Counted from the first letter of the stretch, positions 1-12,735 are shown. The stretch: 64,000 nt of DNA from Drosophila miranda (GCF_003369915.1 NC_046677.1:21098913-21162912); one strand, 5' to 3'. The notes: generated by a model not told the origin, from the sequence alone. Numbers and translations: made by a program.

Positions 1-361
1 GTACACCGCGTAGCCCCTCCCTTGGTTGCCATAGTCAAAGTCCTGGCTTGACGACGACGGCTGACGATGGCTTGTTAGGTTCGGATCTTGCAATGGGGGC
101 GTTTCTGTCCTGCTGGGATATTATTCTGTCTGGCTGGAATAGGACTCGGTCTGTCTCGAATATGCCCAGGTATTCCTTGGATAGAACTCCTACTGCCGGG
201 AGGAAATCGGATACGACTCGTTTTTTGCCAAAGCGTAGGAGGTCTTATGTATCCTCTGTGAAGGATCCTCTGTACAGGAATCTACGGAATGTAAGTTTTG
301 TGAATTTTGTCAGATTTTGTACTACAACAACAAATAACACTCAACTTGCAGTTGCTCAAAT

Positions 362-533
362 GGCCGAAAACGTGAAAATTTCAGACCAAGGTACCAGGCG
401 AACAGAAATCAGCAGAAGGGAACTTTGGCCAATGCCAAAAAATTTTGGTTGCGTACTTTTGGGGCTGTGAAGTTGCTTTCTGCTGATTTCTCTTGGCCTG
501 ATACCGAGATTTGAAATTTTCTCGTTTTCGGCC
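362..533. repeat. Long imperfect inverted repeat (hairpin), 56-bp arms
   Basis: Arm 362-417 pairs with arm 478-533 at about 48 of 56 positions, around a 60-base loop. The ends are perfect: GGCCGAAAACG against CGTTTTCGGCC outside, AATCAGCAGAA against TTCTGCTGATT inside. It may be a fold-back transposon remnant or a hairpin-RNA precursor; nothing else in the sequence decides. Confidence 0.8.
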
Positions 534-640
534 TATTGACGTCAGCTTTTCTTTGGGTATATCTCGGCTATGTTTGGGCATATCGGGGCGTGGCATGTCT
601 TTTCGTGATCGGGAGAGTCCTGCCCGTCGACTGCCATCGG

Positions 641-1298
641 AAAAATGGACATCGATTTTTTACTAAACCTTTCGGCTAAACAACTAAAAACTGACGCTCA
701 CTTATACAGAAACATTTATACATTTTGAGTGCAGTTTTCTCTGAGCTAAAAACCACTCCATAGGGAGAAATCACATATACTAATTAGTGGGTTGATTCTG
801 TCACTTGAATCGAATGCCATTGTTCGATAAGCAAACAACACATTTGAGGCTAGATGTTAATAGATCTGTTAACCTGAGTCATTACTCTGTGAGACCATGA
901 CATCAACCCCACTACACTCCCCGGTTAACTCTCAAAATATCTACATATATCGTAACTTGAGTATCTTTCCACGCGCTAGTCCCAATCATTACTGACACTT
1001 TTGAGATGCACTCGGGCATACAAATTGCCTTATTAAATGATCTTGGCTCTCAGATCTCTCCAGCCCTCATAAAGTACCACTCAAATAAAACAAATTGGTT
1101 AGAACTTCATAAAATAAAACCGGTTTCTCAAACACCAAACATCAACTGCACATCGAGCTGTAATTTCCACTCAAAACAACGCGTTTTTTGAGCCACACGT
1201 TGGGGTGCGACTGCGACGCAGTTGAGATGGGGCTTGTGCCGCTAAGGTTTGAAACGAACGGCAGAGTCAGACGTGCAGCAGACATCGTTGAAAGCGGT
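641..1298. other. Upstream intergenic DNA of the first Ly6 gene
   Basis: AT-rich with no convincing coding exon seen. It presumably holds upstream control sequence for the gene starting at 1347. Confidence 0.4.
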
Positions 1299-1304
1299 TC
1301 AGTT
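1299..1304 (+). promoter_or_regulatory. Candidate initiator (TCAGTT) of the first Ly6 gene
   Basis: It matches the fly Inr consensus TCAKTY and lies 46 bases before the ATG at 1347. No TATA box is obvious. A motif match alone is weak evidence. Confidence 0.3.
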
Positions 1305-1346
1305 TTAAGAGTTTTCAAGAAAATATCAAATCAAGCGCTAACGAAA

Positions 1347-3057
1347 ATGGTGTCCGCTCTGAAATGCAGTTTGGCCGTAGCGGTCATCATCAGCTTTGCC
1401 TGTTCGGGTGGGTAGAGTTGGGAGTGGAAGTGGAAGTGGAAGTGAATGCAAAGTGCAAACGGTCTCTGAAAAGGCCTTTGGAACGGTTCATTCAACATAC
1501 CAAAAAATGAGTTCAAGGAGAACAAGCTAGAGAAGTTCTCTTGAAAAAGGAAACTGTAGAGTTCCTATAAAGTTGTAGAGGAAATACATATTGTCCAACA
1601 ATATTTGGTAGCACAATAATGTAAAATAAAATCTTCATTAAAGATCCAATGAAAACACTTTCACTTGTATAATAACAGAAAAAATCTATTTCAAAGATAA
1701 AAGAATCTCTATAATGAAATGACTTCTCGAAAAAACCACTCCCCAAAATGTAGTTAAAATAAAAAAATGTATATTCAAAAGGTCATCACAGACCTGTTTC
1801 ACAGTTCATTCCACAGTTTACTGTAAATCTATTGCTCTATCTTGAATAATCAACTATGTAATGCTACCTCCCTCCCCTCTCACAGCATATGCCATCAAGT
1901 GCTATCAGTGCGAGTCGCTGACCATGCCCAAGTGCGGCCTGAAGTTCGAAGCAGATGAGAGTCTCCTTATCGACTGTGCCCGGATCGGACCCCCGCGCTA
2001 CCTGCAGAACTTCTTCCCCCTGCGCAACGCCACCGGATGCATGAAGAAGACCCTCGAAAGCGGTAAGTCAAACCATCCCCAAACTTAGCCCTTAAGCCGA
2101 AACCCTCAAAAGTTCACCCAAATATGTTGAGATCATCAGAGGAAATCGGTTCAGGTTTTCAGTTTCTGATGTCATGCGTAAATACGGGTATTTCTGTTGT
2201 TGCTTTCATGCTTTTTCTTTAGGTGTCTTTGTCTCTCACGTTTCTCTGTCTCTGTTTGTTACGTGTAATTACGTTGAAGTTGAAGCTTAATTTGGTTTTG
2301 TATGGAAATAATAATAATAATGACGTGATTGTGCTATGAATGAATGCCGCAAGATTCTCTGTCTCTGAAACATTTCAATTTGCATTTTTGAATATATTTG
2401 CAAGGAAAACGAATCAAAAGATTATTCAGTGGTAAATATTGTGATCATCCTATGCTCATATTTCAGTTTGACCAACTTATGAATAGAACTCTTAGCTGAG
2501 AGAAATGAACTGCATGTGGCGAATCAATTGGAAAATTCTTAGCAAAATTTAATTGATTGGAACGATGAGAAAACCGCTTAATCAGTCAGCTGGAAAATTT
2601 CAGAATTTACTTAACTTAATGCGACGCCTTGAGAGTGTTTTGTCTTGACTCGTCAGAGGGCTCAGTGGGGTTTCTTTAGTACAATTAGGTACAGTCGACA
2701 GTCTACTGTGGAGTCATAAATAAGTGTAAACAGCAATTAACAAGTGTTCCGTTTTCACGGTGAACAATCACTCCATTTACTGCCTGTGAAAGCTATTTGC
2801 CGACTTACTCATCCGTAATCAACATTCAACATTTTGCTCCCATTCCAGTGGTCGGACATCCGCAGATCGTGCGCAGCTGCTACTTCGGTGACGTCTCCAA
2901 CATCCAGAGCGGCTGCCAGTCGGATCCTTCTCTGCCCTTCGTGAAGCAGCTGGGATGCGATGTCTGCACCAAGGACGAGTGCAACGCATCTGCTTCCCTG
3001 GCTCCCGTGGCCGGTGCCATCCTGCTCTTCTTCGGACTGGCTCGCCTGCTGGCATAG
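1347..3057 (+). CDS. CG9336: Ly6/uPAR GPI-anchored protein, CG9336-like
   Basis: Three coding exons: 1347-1407, 1886-2062 and 2849-3057; both introns are phase 1 and GT-AG, giving 148 aa. Residues 1 to about 21 (MVSALKCSLAVAV...) form a signal peptide. The mature protein starts near AYAIKCYQCES and has ten framework cysteines ending in the DECN motif typical of Ly6 three-finger domains. An NATG sequon lies before the fifth cysteine. The C-terminus (about 20 residues, GAILLFFGLARLLA) is hydrophobic and follows a small residue, as in GPI-anchor signals. Family knowledge: fly Ly6 proteins are secreted, GPI-anchored surface proteins acting at septate junctions or on neuronal channels and receptors; the ligand of this one is unknown. 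It is closest in sequence to the next gene (5955-8379), so the pair is a recent tandem duplication. The CG9336 name comes from recalled sequence and synteny with sky, not from a search. The first donor (GTGGGT) is weak but keeps phase and length equal to the paralog. Confidence 0.92.
1425..1444. repeat. (TGGAAG)n microsatellite in intron 1
   Basis: About three tandem copies of a 6-base unit just after the first donor of the Ly6 gene at 1347-3057. Confidence 0.8.
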
Positions 3058-3176
3058 ATCTTACCTCCATAGTTCTTAAGTCTCTTAATTCCTTTGATAG
3101 TAGTATGTGTATCTCTCTTGCTCATGGATCTTAAATTGTGAAATTTGTTGTTTAAATTTGATCTTATTTAAATGAT

Positions 3177-3182
3177 AATAAA
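3177..3182 (+). terminator. Poly(A) signal AATAAA, first Ly6 gene
   Basis: Perfect hexamer 120 bases after the stop codon at 3055-3057. Confidence 0.6.
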
Positions 3183-3763
3183 AGATGGAAGAAAGCGGGT
3201 CCTTGCTAATATCCAAATGAATTGTATGAGCCGCAAATGGAAACTGAAAGTGGGACATAGAACCATGTAAAACAACAGAATTGATCTTTACAAGATTTGT
3301 CTGGCTTCATTCACAACTATGGGGTAGAAACGAATGAGAGCTATTAAGCCACTTATTTACTGTAGTCAGAAGTAGTAATAGAAGAATTCTGCATAGTTTC
3401 TGTTGTATAAAGAGGGATATAGGAAATAAATAGTACCAAGTATTATTTAAACAATTATGGAACATATAAAAACTAATTTTCATATGATAAGATCGGATAT
3501 CTCAGAAGAGGAGAAACATACAAAATTGCTTTTATTATGATTGTGTTTGTCAGTGTGAAGGCTGTGTACATACATACATCCGTACATATATCTAGGTTCA
3601 TGATCATCATTATAAAATGTTTGTATTTAGGCTGTTCCATTGACGCTCATGACAGTCCCGTCCCCGTAAATCATACACTAATTCGATCAGATGTGTCTAA
3701 TCACCTCAATTTTTATTTTTTCCATTTTCTGAGTAGCTTAAAGTTCTGACTCCTAACCAATCC

Positions 3764-3911
3764 CACTCAGAATGTACTTAAATAGAGGAAAAAACGTTGC
3801 CTTTGGGATGTATGATATAAGACACTCGAAGGTGTTGCTCAGATATATTCACACTCAGAATGTACGTGGGTAAATAATAGTTAAATTTCGCTATGGGATG
3901 TATAGAGTAAG
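3764..3911. repeat. Diverged tandem duplication, period about 88 bp
   Basis: Copies at about 3764-3822 and 3852-3911 share CACTCAGAATGTAC, a run of A/T with one TAAAT-like block, and TGGGATGTAT followed by A-rich GTAAG/ATAAG. They lie in intergenic DNA between the first two Ly6 genes. Confidence 0.6.
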
Positions 3912-5210
3912 TACCCCGGGAAATTCCGAGGAACAAGTGAAATAAAAAGTCTCTTATTTGCAGTACCTGAACCTTGTAGCCCAGCCCAAGTGGTAGCTTC
4001 AAACGAACCGAAGTGAGTAACGCTCCAATATTGTAAAACAATGGAAATAAGTAAAAAAAAAAAAAAACATCCGTAGACCTTCCCGAATCGCAATTTGTAC
4101 GGATAATTCATCTCAGGCAAACGCTTGTCTGCCTGTTTAATCACATATAATTGAGTTCAATTTCATTTTGAAGTCAAGTTTCAGTTTCAGCTTCTGCTAC
4201 CCTTCGGATTTGAGTTTATTAAGTGTTAAATGCGTTTCTGAAAAGTTCAAAAAACTCCAAGACCCCGAGACCACTTCCACTTCCCCAGATCAGAGAGTGT
4301 TCTTGATGCTGGGGGCTCACTCCGCCTGCGCTTTCGCCTCCGCCTCCGTCTCCGACTGCTCAATTAACCCAAACTCATTTGGCATAATTCGAAAAAAATT
4401 ACTTAATTGAAGAAAATAGAAAATTATAATAAGACTTGTGGGAATGCCACTTAAAGAGGAGTTCTGTCCTCCCCTGCGCTCACAAGATTATGAAATTTCG
4501 TTCACAAAAAAACTTGGACTACAATAAATAAAACGATTAAAATCGAGAGAACTTCAATTGGAAACTGACAAGCGGACTTACCAGTCGGGGAGCTAGAAGA
4601 TCGATTTTTATACGAGTAGAAATAAATGCAGACTGATGGAAATTTCAAGGAGAAACTCTTGACTTAGAGGATGTGGGAAAGGGATTGGGCTTAAATACTA
4701 ACATACGGAAATATTGACTTTTAAATGAAGGAGGAGTGTCACAAATACATTAGAAGAGTGCGAAAGAATTCTGAAAAAAAGAATGGAAGACTTTCGGAAC
4801 AAAGCTTGAGAAAATGGAAAAAGAATCTCGTAATGGTGTTCCAAATGAAACGATATCAAAAATATCTTTAAAGTCGAAGACTGGCTAAACTTAATTTCTA
4901 TTGGTAAAACCTGTATGGATCTAGGAAGTGAGTATACAAATTTGAATGCACAGTTTTTAGATTCAAAAATGATCCCTCAGCTGCCATTGAGCATGGATCG
5001 AAAGATACCCAAGTGTGGGTATATATTAATTCGATTAGGTTAAATATATGGCATTTAGATGTCTTTGATGTATGACAGTTACAGATACTGTACCGACAGT
5101 GTTCTAACGGATTCGAAGCTCTCGATCTATCGGCGATATTCGCTGGCTGACAGCCTCTACAGTTGTTAATTGTTGCACATTTACACATCAATGAGAACTT
5201 GAAACCGGCA

Positions 5211-5235
5211 TACTCATACTCATACTCATACTCAC
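5211..5235. repeat. (TACTCA)n microsatellite
   Basis: Four tandem copies of a 6-base unit in intergenic DNA. Confidence 0.8.
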
Positions 5236-5873
5236 ATAGTGAATAATTTGAGTATATTCCCAACTGCGCATTAGAATCGAAACGAAACGAATGAATGCTG
5301 GTCAAAGCGAACGATGACGTCGCGCTTACAGGGCATACAAATGGGTTCGCATAACGAAGCATAGAAAGCGTATAGGATAGGGCATAAATCAAGCTTACAT
5401 AATACTCAAAAAGTATATTACAATATAAAAGAAAAAAGAAAACGAGTGTTATCAAGAGCTACGACATGGTATGGCGTGTCGGGTGCGTCTGAATTGTCTC
5501 AGGCGGAGAGTAGAAACACAAACTGAAAATAACTAAAACACTAAACGTCTCTGACATCACCCGAAACAAGTCGGCAAAAATTCTTCATACATATTTACAT
5601 ATGCACTACGAGTATATACGTTTATAAACATGGAGACGGTGTGAGTGTGTGTGTATGGTTTGTGTGTCACAAAACATTATGTAGCAGCCCGACTATAGAA
5701 ATTTCGAAAACAGTATTCAACTAGCAGACACGCAACGAACATGAAATTCCACTCAAACTCAGGAACCGCCATGCGAGTGGAAGCTTTCGAGTGTACTCGA
5801 ATGAGTGCGAGCGCGAGCATGGTCACTGGGGCTCGGGACGCGTCTTTTCGATGAGCCAGATATTAAACACTCG

Positions 5874-5879
5874 TCAGTC
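5874..5879 (+). promoter_or_regulatory. Candidate initiator (TCAGTC) of the CG9338-like gene
   Basis: Exact fly Inr consensus, 76-81 bases before the ATG at 5955. No downstream promoter element sits at exactly +28; an AGTCG lies at +26. Confidence 0.35.
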
Positions 5880-5954
5880 GCCGTACCGTCAAGGTCTGCC
5901 AGTCGCAATCGAAATATATACTCTTCAAATCAAGAATTTCCCCTGTCAGTGAAA

Positions 5955-8379
5955 ATGGTGTCCAGTGTAAAGCTCTTCTTGGCCCTGACCATCTTGGCCA
6001 CTCTGGCCTGCACGGGTAGGAAATCCCACTCCCCTAATCCCATTTGAATTGATCTCTAGAGATAGATCTCTTGTTCCAGGCTATGCCATCAAGTGCTACC
6101 AGTGCGAGTCGGTGACCAATCCCAAGTGTGGCGAAAAGTTCGAGTCGGACGACAGTCTGCTGCTGGACTGCGGCAAGATTGCCCCGCCACGCTTCCTGCA
6201 GAGCTTCTTCCCCGTCCGCAATGCCACCGGTTGCATGAAGAAGCTCATTGATACGGGTAAGTCTGCAACCAGCTACCAGCGATCACCAGTGACGTCACCC
6301 CTTGAACTCGTCTGCTGCCCACGCAGACGCAGAGTCCTCAGTTAACCAATTAGCTTGATTAACATTAATTAGAATCGAACCCATGGGCCTGGGGGCGTGA
6401 CCAAAGCCTTTTATACGCAAAAAAAGCACGGCTAATACTATGATATGTGTGGGAATATAATTAGATAGGCTTATGGTAATGCCTAACTTCTTATTCAATT
6501 CTATCGCAGCCACGAATGATAGTTTGAATATCTATCTTGGTTGTTTGATAGTACGAATACGTATTCTAATAGAGACCTCAAGAGAAGTATTTCAATAGTA
6601 TGTTCTTTGGAAACTTTTAAAGGTTTTTACTGAATAAAACGATGACAACATTCCACAAACAACTGAGAGGAAGATTTCCCGCAAAATTAAGAGACTTTAC
6701 AATATATGCATGTACATTATCGTATATGTATGTTGTTTGCCTATAGATAAAGAGAATCTTTCCATTTGTTTACCATTTCCACATATTCAGTGTCATCTCA
6801 TTGAGATTTCGGTTTATAAATAACTCATAAATACGAGTATCTCTCCTCTTTTTGATGTTTCCCTTTTCATTTCAATAAAACATATTTCCATAATCTTGCA
6901 TTTACATTCAGAAACATTTCTCAACATTTTATAAGAGCTTAATGGCACGAAAGGCACATATATTTATGCCGCAAAGCCACACCCCATCCAGACCAATCCT
7001 ACGCGCAGCAATCTGCTCATTTCATTATTAATTCAACAAGTGTTATTGAAATCATATTTGAGTTGCTGGCTTGGCATTTTAAGTCAGTTATTCGGATAGC
7101 CCAACGATTGTAGCGAATTAAAATTATTCCGAAATATAACGATTCGAATATTTTCTGAATATTTTATGGATCGGAATCGGAGTATTTATGCTTGCTGACC
7201 GCAACATCGCCTCGAATAATTGTTTGTTAATTACATTAACAGTCGACCTACGCCTCGTTTCCCAACCCCAGAACAATCGGGGGGGCTGAGACAGGGAGTG
7301 GCAGGAGCAATTAACTGACAGACGGGCACAAGTCACGGGTACACAAATTAGTCATAACTATGGACGAGTACTCATACATATCTGCCCTCTTAACGATGTT
7401 AAGGGAGGGAAAATATGCTAATTTGAATACATACTTGAGTGTAATTAAAACCTACAATTAAACAAAAAAATGCAAGGACAGGCACTACAAAAAAATTAAT
7501 TAAATTTATATAAATATTACTTCTGATTACACTCTTTACTCTATATGAGTTTTTTGTTCTTGATGATCGGAAACGTTATATATTATATATATATGTACAT
7601 ATATGTATATACGATTCTGTATATAATTGAGATGCAGCGGAAAAACTGGGGTGTGGCTAAATGTATTTGATAAATAGGAATGGAAATGGAAATGATTTAT
7701 CTGGGCAACTGAACGGACTAGAATACCTCACTTCGGTACTATATGTAGTCTCTTAAATAAACGATGTACACATAGCCACCCTCGACGAATATACATATAC
7801 GGCATTCAATTGTAAATAATAATTGTTGCGGCTATAATTGTCTGATCGGGTAATCAAATTGCAGTTTATTTTCATCGAAACGATCGCAACCATAATGGAA
7901 CATAACGTTAACGTGGAAAAGCAATATGATGAAAATTCTTAAGTAATTAATTTAAAATTCCAGCACGTACACAATATGTGAACAATTTGATGGATGTATA
8001 TTGTATATACATCAATTTAGACTAAATAGTGCGGCACCTTTTAATTTCTTTATGGTTAAGCTTCAATGACCAGGCGAAATCTAGTAGTGAAATATTTCAC
8101 ATCACAACGATATCAATGTCTGAATCCGTATAAATGATTATCTAAACACACACCTTCTTTCTTTCTACAGTTCCCGGACACCCGCAGGTGGTGCGCAGCT
8201 GCTACTTCGGGGACATTAGCAACACCCAGACGGGTTGCACCTCGGACCCCTCCCTGCCCTTCGCCAAGCAGCTGAGCTGCGATGTCTGCACCAAGGACGA
8301 GTGCAACGGATCTGCCACCATCGCCCCCATTGCCGGAGCCATTCTGCTCTTTTTTGGCGTGGCTCGCCTGCTGGCCTAA
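5955..8379 (+). CDS. CG9338: Ly6/uPAR GPI-anchored protein, CG9338-like
   Basis: Three coding exons: 5955-6015, 6080-6256 and 8171-8379; both introns are phase 1 (64 bp and 1914 bp), giving 148 aa. The start ATG is preceded by GAAA. The signal peptide is MVSSVKLFLALTILATLACT. The mature part begins GYAIKCYQCES and holds ten cysteines with the closing DECN motif, an NATG sequon, and a C-terminal hydrophobic tail (AGAILLFFGVARLLA) fit for GPI attachment. Exon lengths (61, 177, 209 nt) are identical to the upstream paralog at 1347-3057, and most residues of exons 2 and 3 match. Role by family: GPI-anchored three-finger protein at the cell surface, partner unknown. A consensus initiator lies at 5874-5879 and a poly(A) signal at 8553-8558. 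The CG9338 assignment rests on recalled similarity and position next to sky. Confidence 0.93.
6257..8170 (+). other. Intron 2 of the CG9338-like gene
   Basis: A 1.9-kb AT-rich intron, the longest among the four Ly6 genes. No embedded gene was seen. Confidence 0.85.
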
Positions 8380-8552
8380 GAGACCGGAGAGCCGCTCTCT
8401 CTTTCCATATCCGTAGTAGATGTTGTGCGCTTTTTTTGTTGAAAGCTTGTAATGGATCCGCTTGAATCTTTATCTTGAATCTGAATCTGGATTTATTGTT
8501 GTACACTCGTCGAACATTTTTTGTCCACACTCGAATCGCTTTATTTATTTAG

Positions 8553-8558
8553 AATAAA
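8553..8558 (+). terminator. Poly(A) signal AATAAA, CG9338-like gene
   Basis: Perfect hexamer 174 bases after the stop at 8377-8379. Confidence 0.55.
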
Positions 8559-9977
8559 AATTTTGTTAATCGTACAACTTCTATTGCTATTGCTATTCTG
8601 GGAGACTGTGAAAAGAATGGGTGTAAATGGTTTGTATGGGTGAAAGTTTTCACAGATGTGATACCAATGGATAGTAAATGAATTTTTTTTTTTGATAGAA
8701 TACTGGATAGTGGAAATCGATGAAATTTCGTAGAGGTATGATAGAAAATACGTACCAAAAAGTTTTCTCGTTGTTTTCAAGCTTTTTGCCTTAAACAAAA
8801 ATTGTAAAGCATACTTTAAGGAAATGCATGGCTTGGCTGTGGATCATATGACCTGATACATCCATCTTCATTATATATGTAGGTACGACAGAATTCCACA
8901 CTGCAATTCGAAATTCCTAAAAAAAATGGTTGGATATTATATATGATCGGTCCGAAGAAAAGTGCAGGGGCTTCCAATCTATAAAAGGACTCCGCACAAG
9001 GCCATTGTCGGCTGAAAGCTATGCCTCTGCTTCTGACATTTCGTTAAATCTTCCGGGCACCCGTTTGAATATTATGTCTAAATTCCATTCAATTTCGTTC
9101 TCTTCTGCCTCATGCTGCAGCCGGCCTTGCTCTTTGGAACTCTCTTTCCTGCCGATAATAGAACAGCAAGCCCAAGGTGCATAAATACAAGGTGAGGAAT
9201 TAGCCTATATATTGTGCTCTTTGTGCGCTTATCTTGTCTATAGTCGCTTACGTAGTCACAGGGAAGATGATGTTTCGTGCAATGCTGCAATGCAATACTT
9301 TCAAGCCTTTATCGTCGCCATAAGGGCTCCCACCTTGTTCAAATACACCTTTTCTTCTGGTCCTCTCACCCAGTCTCTTCTTTCCACTCACTCCCACCCC
9401 CCCAAACATGTGGGGTACGAATTCCCCCCAGCCACTCGTTGGTAAAGCCAAAAGCAAAACGTTCATTAAAATTAGACAAATTAAAATGGTGAGCGATGAC
9501 GCCAGACGAAATGGCCATAAAGTTTCTTCCGCACCAGCACTCAAAAAAGAGAGAAAGAGTGGCAGAGTGGCAGCGTGGCAGTGGGGCTGTGTGGCAGTGG
9601 GGGCTGTGTGGGAGACGGCAAAGAGATGCAGAAAGAAGAGGCAGAGAGACAAGGAGTTGAATTTGGAAATGCTTTTCGGCATTCTTTCAGTTCGAATTCG
9701 TTGGCGGCCGCGTCGACTGGCTGGCATTTAAGCGGGAAATTGAGGGAAAAGTTGATAGAAAAGAACAAAAAAAGGAAAGGAAAGCGAAGGAAAGACGCGT
9801 GTTTACGTTCGCGTAACGTGCCCCCTCTAACAGAATTATGTAGAAATAATTTATAGAACCAGAGAACACATTTCTTTATATTGTGGATATACATCTATTA
9901 CGTATACGTATTGTATACATATGTGAACATGTTTTATATTTAAATCTCAAGTGGATCGTTCCAATAGCTATTGCCGT
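8559..9977. other. Intergenic DNA between Ly6 genes 2 and 3
   Basis: About 1.4 kb. Overlapping open frames between 9.2 and 9.9 kb on both strands are low-complexity (G/A and GTGGCAGTGG-like repeats) and resemble no family I know. Confidence 0.4.
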
Positions 9978-9983
9978 TCAGTC
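9978..9983 (+). promoter_or_regulatory. Candidate initiator (TCAGTC) of the third Ly6 gene
   Basis: Exact Inr consensus about 200 bases before the ATG at 10180. It shares the same six bases with the candidate at 5874. Confidence 0.3.
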
Positions 9984-10179
9984 GCGGGCGACGCGTGAGA
10001 AGAGTTATCGTTAACAAATAAGCGTTCAACTTGAATTATTCTCCATAAAAGCCATCCAATAAAACACAATCCTAAGGAAACTTGCCCTCCGTCCCTGAGA
10101 AAAGTGGAAGGCAAAGTGCCTTTGCCTGCCTCCTGTCCGTCCCAACTACAACACTGTCTTTGCACTCCCACCAGTAAAT

Positions 10180-12021
10180 ATGCGGCAATATTTACTTCTG
10201 TTTGGCGCGCTGCTCTCTCTGCTGGCCTCAGGTTTGTTCCGCTTTTGTTTGGGTCTGCAGTTGGTTTTGGCTTTTGATACCCTTACGTAAGCTATCACAG
10301 ACTTGACAGGGTGTTCAAAATGCAATCGATTGGCGTGTATCCTCCAAGAGATATATTGATGAAAGTTGGAAGCGTATCAGAACTATGATATGTAGACAAG
10401 TAGTACATGTTTGTGATACTCTTAGCACAAATCGTAAACTGTTAGTCGAACTGCAAGGGTATATAAGCTTCGGTTTCCCAACGAAACTCTCAGCTTGAAT
10501 GCATTTTTCATTCGGACTTTTTTTTGGTTGGATTTATTTGATTTTCATTTTACTTTTGTGTTTGCTGCCTGTCTGTCTGTCTCCTGTGGTCTGATCTCAT
10601 TTTGGCCATAAATAAGACGTAGCTTTTCATCTTTTCGTGTTTTCATCTTTCCAATGCCAATAGCTTACGCCATCAAGTGCTATGCCTGCGAGTCCGTCTA
10701 CGAGGAGAGCTGCGGCGAGGACTTTGATGTCGAGAACCATTTCAAATACGACTGCGCCTTCATTGCGCCGCCCCGGTTCCTGGAGAGCGATCTGCTCAGC
10801 GTGAATGCCACGGCGTGTCTGAAGCGGGTCTTCAAGGGTGAGTATAGCTGCATGGGGACTGGAATTTGGGGGATTGCAAGAAAGAGTTGTCGTAGGAGTC
10901 TTAGGAATTAAAGAAACACATTGAATTTTTAGGAGTTGAACCATAATAATCTGTCCTGTGAGTTGGATTGATCTTTGATTCAGAGAAAATAAATAAATTA
11001 TAAGGAAAATGTGTCTGTAATTAGTATCGGATAGGAATTCCTAGTATACATTTGCATCTGTTCCTGCACCGATTATTCGATGCTATTATTGAAAATAAGT
11101 AGAGAAATTGCACCAAAATAGTTTCTAAATGTTTCAAGATGTTTAACGCACGTAAAGATGATTTATGACAGTTTCATTGCTTTTAAGAAAATATATGATA
11201 TATGCTTAAAAATTATTTATATAAGTTGAAAGAGATATAATGCATTTTCAGGTGATTTATGGCTATTTTCTTTGAGAATAATGACTTAAAGGAAAGTTTA
11301 GGGTAGTTTTATAATTATAGAACACTAAATAAAATTATTAAATTAATGATTGGTGATTAAATGAATCATGATTAATGATAGACTAAATATAGATGTAGTA
11401 AAAAGTTTCCTGCCTCTGAGAATTTATCACCGTAAATTTATTTAAAAGAAATACAAATCCAAAACATCCAAAGTCAGTCAGATACATATAGGATATACTG
11501 TCAAGAAATTTGTATCATTACAGCAAACTTTCTTCAAAATAAAGTCTGAATCATACCATACAAGATCACAATAAATAGATAGTTTGTCGCCACTTTGTTG
11601 ATATAGAATGATACATATTTGAACGAACAGCTGTCGCACTATATCAAAAATTTTAATAGATTTCCCAGACGACGGCTGATGCTCATCTTTCGTTGATAGT
11701 TTTGGGGGCTCCATTTAGAATCAAACATGGATTAGGCAATTTAGCCCGAAAGTAGACTAATCCGAAAACCTATGTCTATTGTATGTTCCAACAGAAAATG
11801 GCGTACGCAAAATAGTGCGTGGCTGCTACTTTGGCGAGGTAAATGACACAGAATTGTGGTGCAGAATGGACCCTACTCTGGCGGCGGTGAAGAACGCCAG
11901 CTGTCATGTGTGCGACAACGAGAACTACTGCAATGGAGCGGAGGTCATTGGGGTCAATCGAGTGGAGACGTGGCGAATGATATCACTAATTGTGTTTCTT
12001 TTGGCCGCCCAACTAGCCTGA
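10180..12021 (+). CDS. Ly6/uPAR family GPI-anchored protein, third paralog
   Basis: Three coding exons: 10180-10231, 10664-10837 and 11795-12021; phase-1 introns, 150 aa. The signal peptide is MRQYLLLFGALLSLLAS. The mature chain begins AYAIKCYACES and shows the ten-cysteine Ly6 pattern, ending HVCDNENYCNG. Possible N-glycosylation sites are NATA, NDTE and NASC. The C-terminus (MISLIVFLLAAQLA) is hydrophobic and could be a GPI signal. It is more diverged than the first two paralogs: it keeps the IAPPRFLES block and the RGCYFGE block but has an acidic segment after the third cysteine. It probably matches one of the D. melanogaster genes CG31676, CG31675 or CG14401; I cannot tell which, so no symbol is given. 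Intron 2 is 957 bp and AT-rich. Confidence 0.9.
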
Positions 12022-12297
12022 ATGAAACCGAGATCCATTGAGAATACCTAGTCAAATTTAGTCATACCTTTGTATAGATTGTTTGCCACGTAAAAGAGTT
12101 CTTAGATGTGTAAGTTGATCCCCAGTTAATGTCACAATTTCAGCATTAATTAAGCTAATGGAAATATGAAGTATCCGCCCCATTGTGTTAACGTTCAACC
12201 AGTGCGTATGAGCCACACATTAGTCCGTTCTGCCGCCCAAATACGAGTATGAGCCGAAAAGATGGCAAACAACAATTCGGAGAGCGAAATACAAACT

Positions 12298-12303
12298 AAT
12301 AAA
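12298..12303 (+). terminator. Possible poly(A) signal AATAAA, third Ly6 gene
   Basis: Hexamer 277 bases after the stop codon at 12019-12021. Confidence 0.35.
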
Positions 12304-12735
12304 AACTAATTTTACACAGAATGCCAAATTGTTTATTTGTTCAAATGCCACTAATGAACTTTTGCTTTGCCTGCCACCGATGGATGGATGGATAAATGAT
12401 GGAGAAGGGCAGGAATGGCGGCATGCCCCTTCCACCTCACGGCTCCACCTCCATTCGACCCACAATGTCAACACGAATGCGGTCGGTATTTCGGCCCCCA
12501 CTCCACTCCATGGGATATACTCGAAGGTACGCTCGTATAAATGCCAGGAAACCGAAATGAAATGAAATGAAAAAGAAATGAACAAGAAAATCTGTTTATG
12601 AAAATCACATTCTGAATGCGATTGTTTGCTCAGTTCTGTTTGGTTGCTGTTCAGTCTCAGTCTCAGTCTCATGTGTGCAACGGTTCGAGTCGGTAGTCGG
12701 TAGTCAATAGTCGGGTAGACACTAGCTGTAGACAC
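12304..12735. other. Intergenic DNA between Ly6 genes 3 and 4
   Basis: Short spacer with (GAAAT)n-like and (CAGTCT)n-like simple sequence near 12.55-12.67 kb. No gene seen. Confidence 0.4.

Larger units (their letters stand above)
3183..5873. other. Intergenic DNA between Ly6 genes 1 and 2
   Basis: About 2.7 kb, AT-rich, with the 88-bp duplication near 3.8 kb and a short (ACTCAT)n tract near 5.2 kb. An open frame on the - strand at 4898-5455 has no recognisable domain and codon content typical of non-coding DNA. Confidence 0.4.

Noticed and set aside
48..470. Open frame of 140 codons on + at the window start
   Set aside because: It overlaps the hairpin arm and shows no domain; any transposon origin could not be demonstrated.
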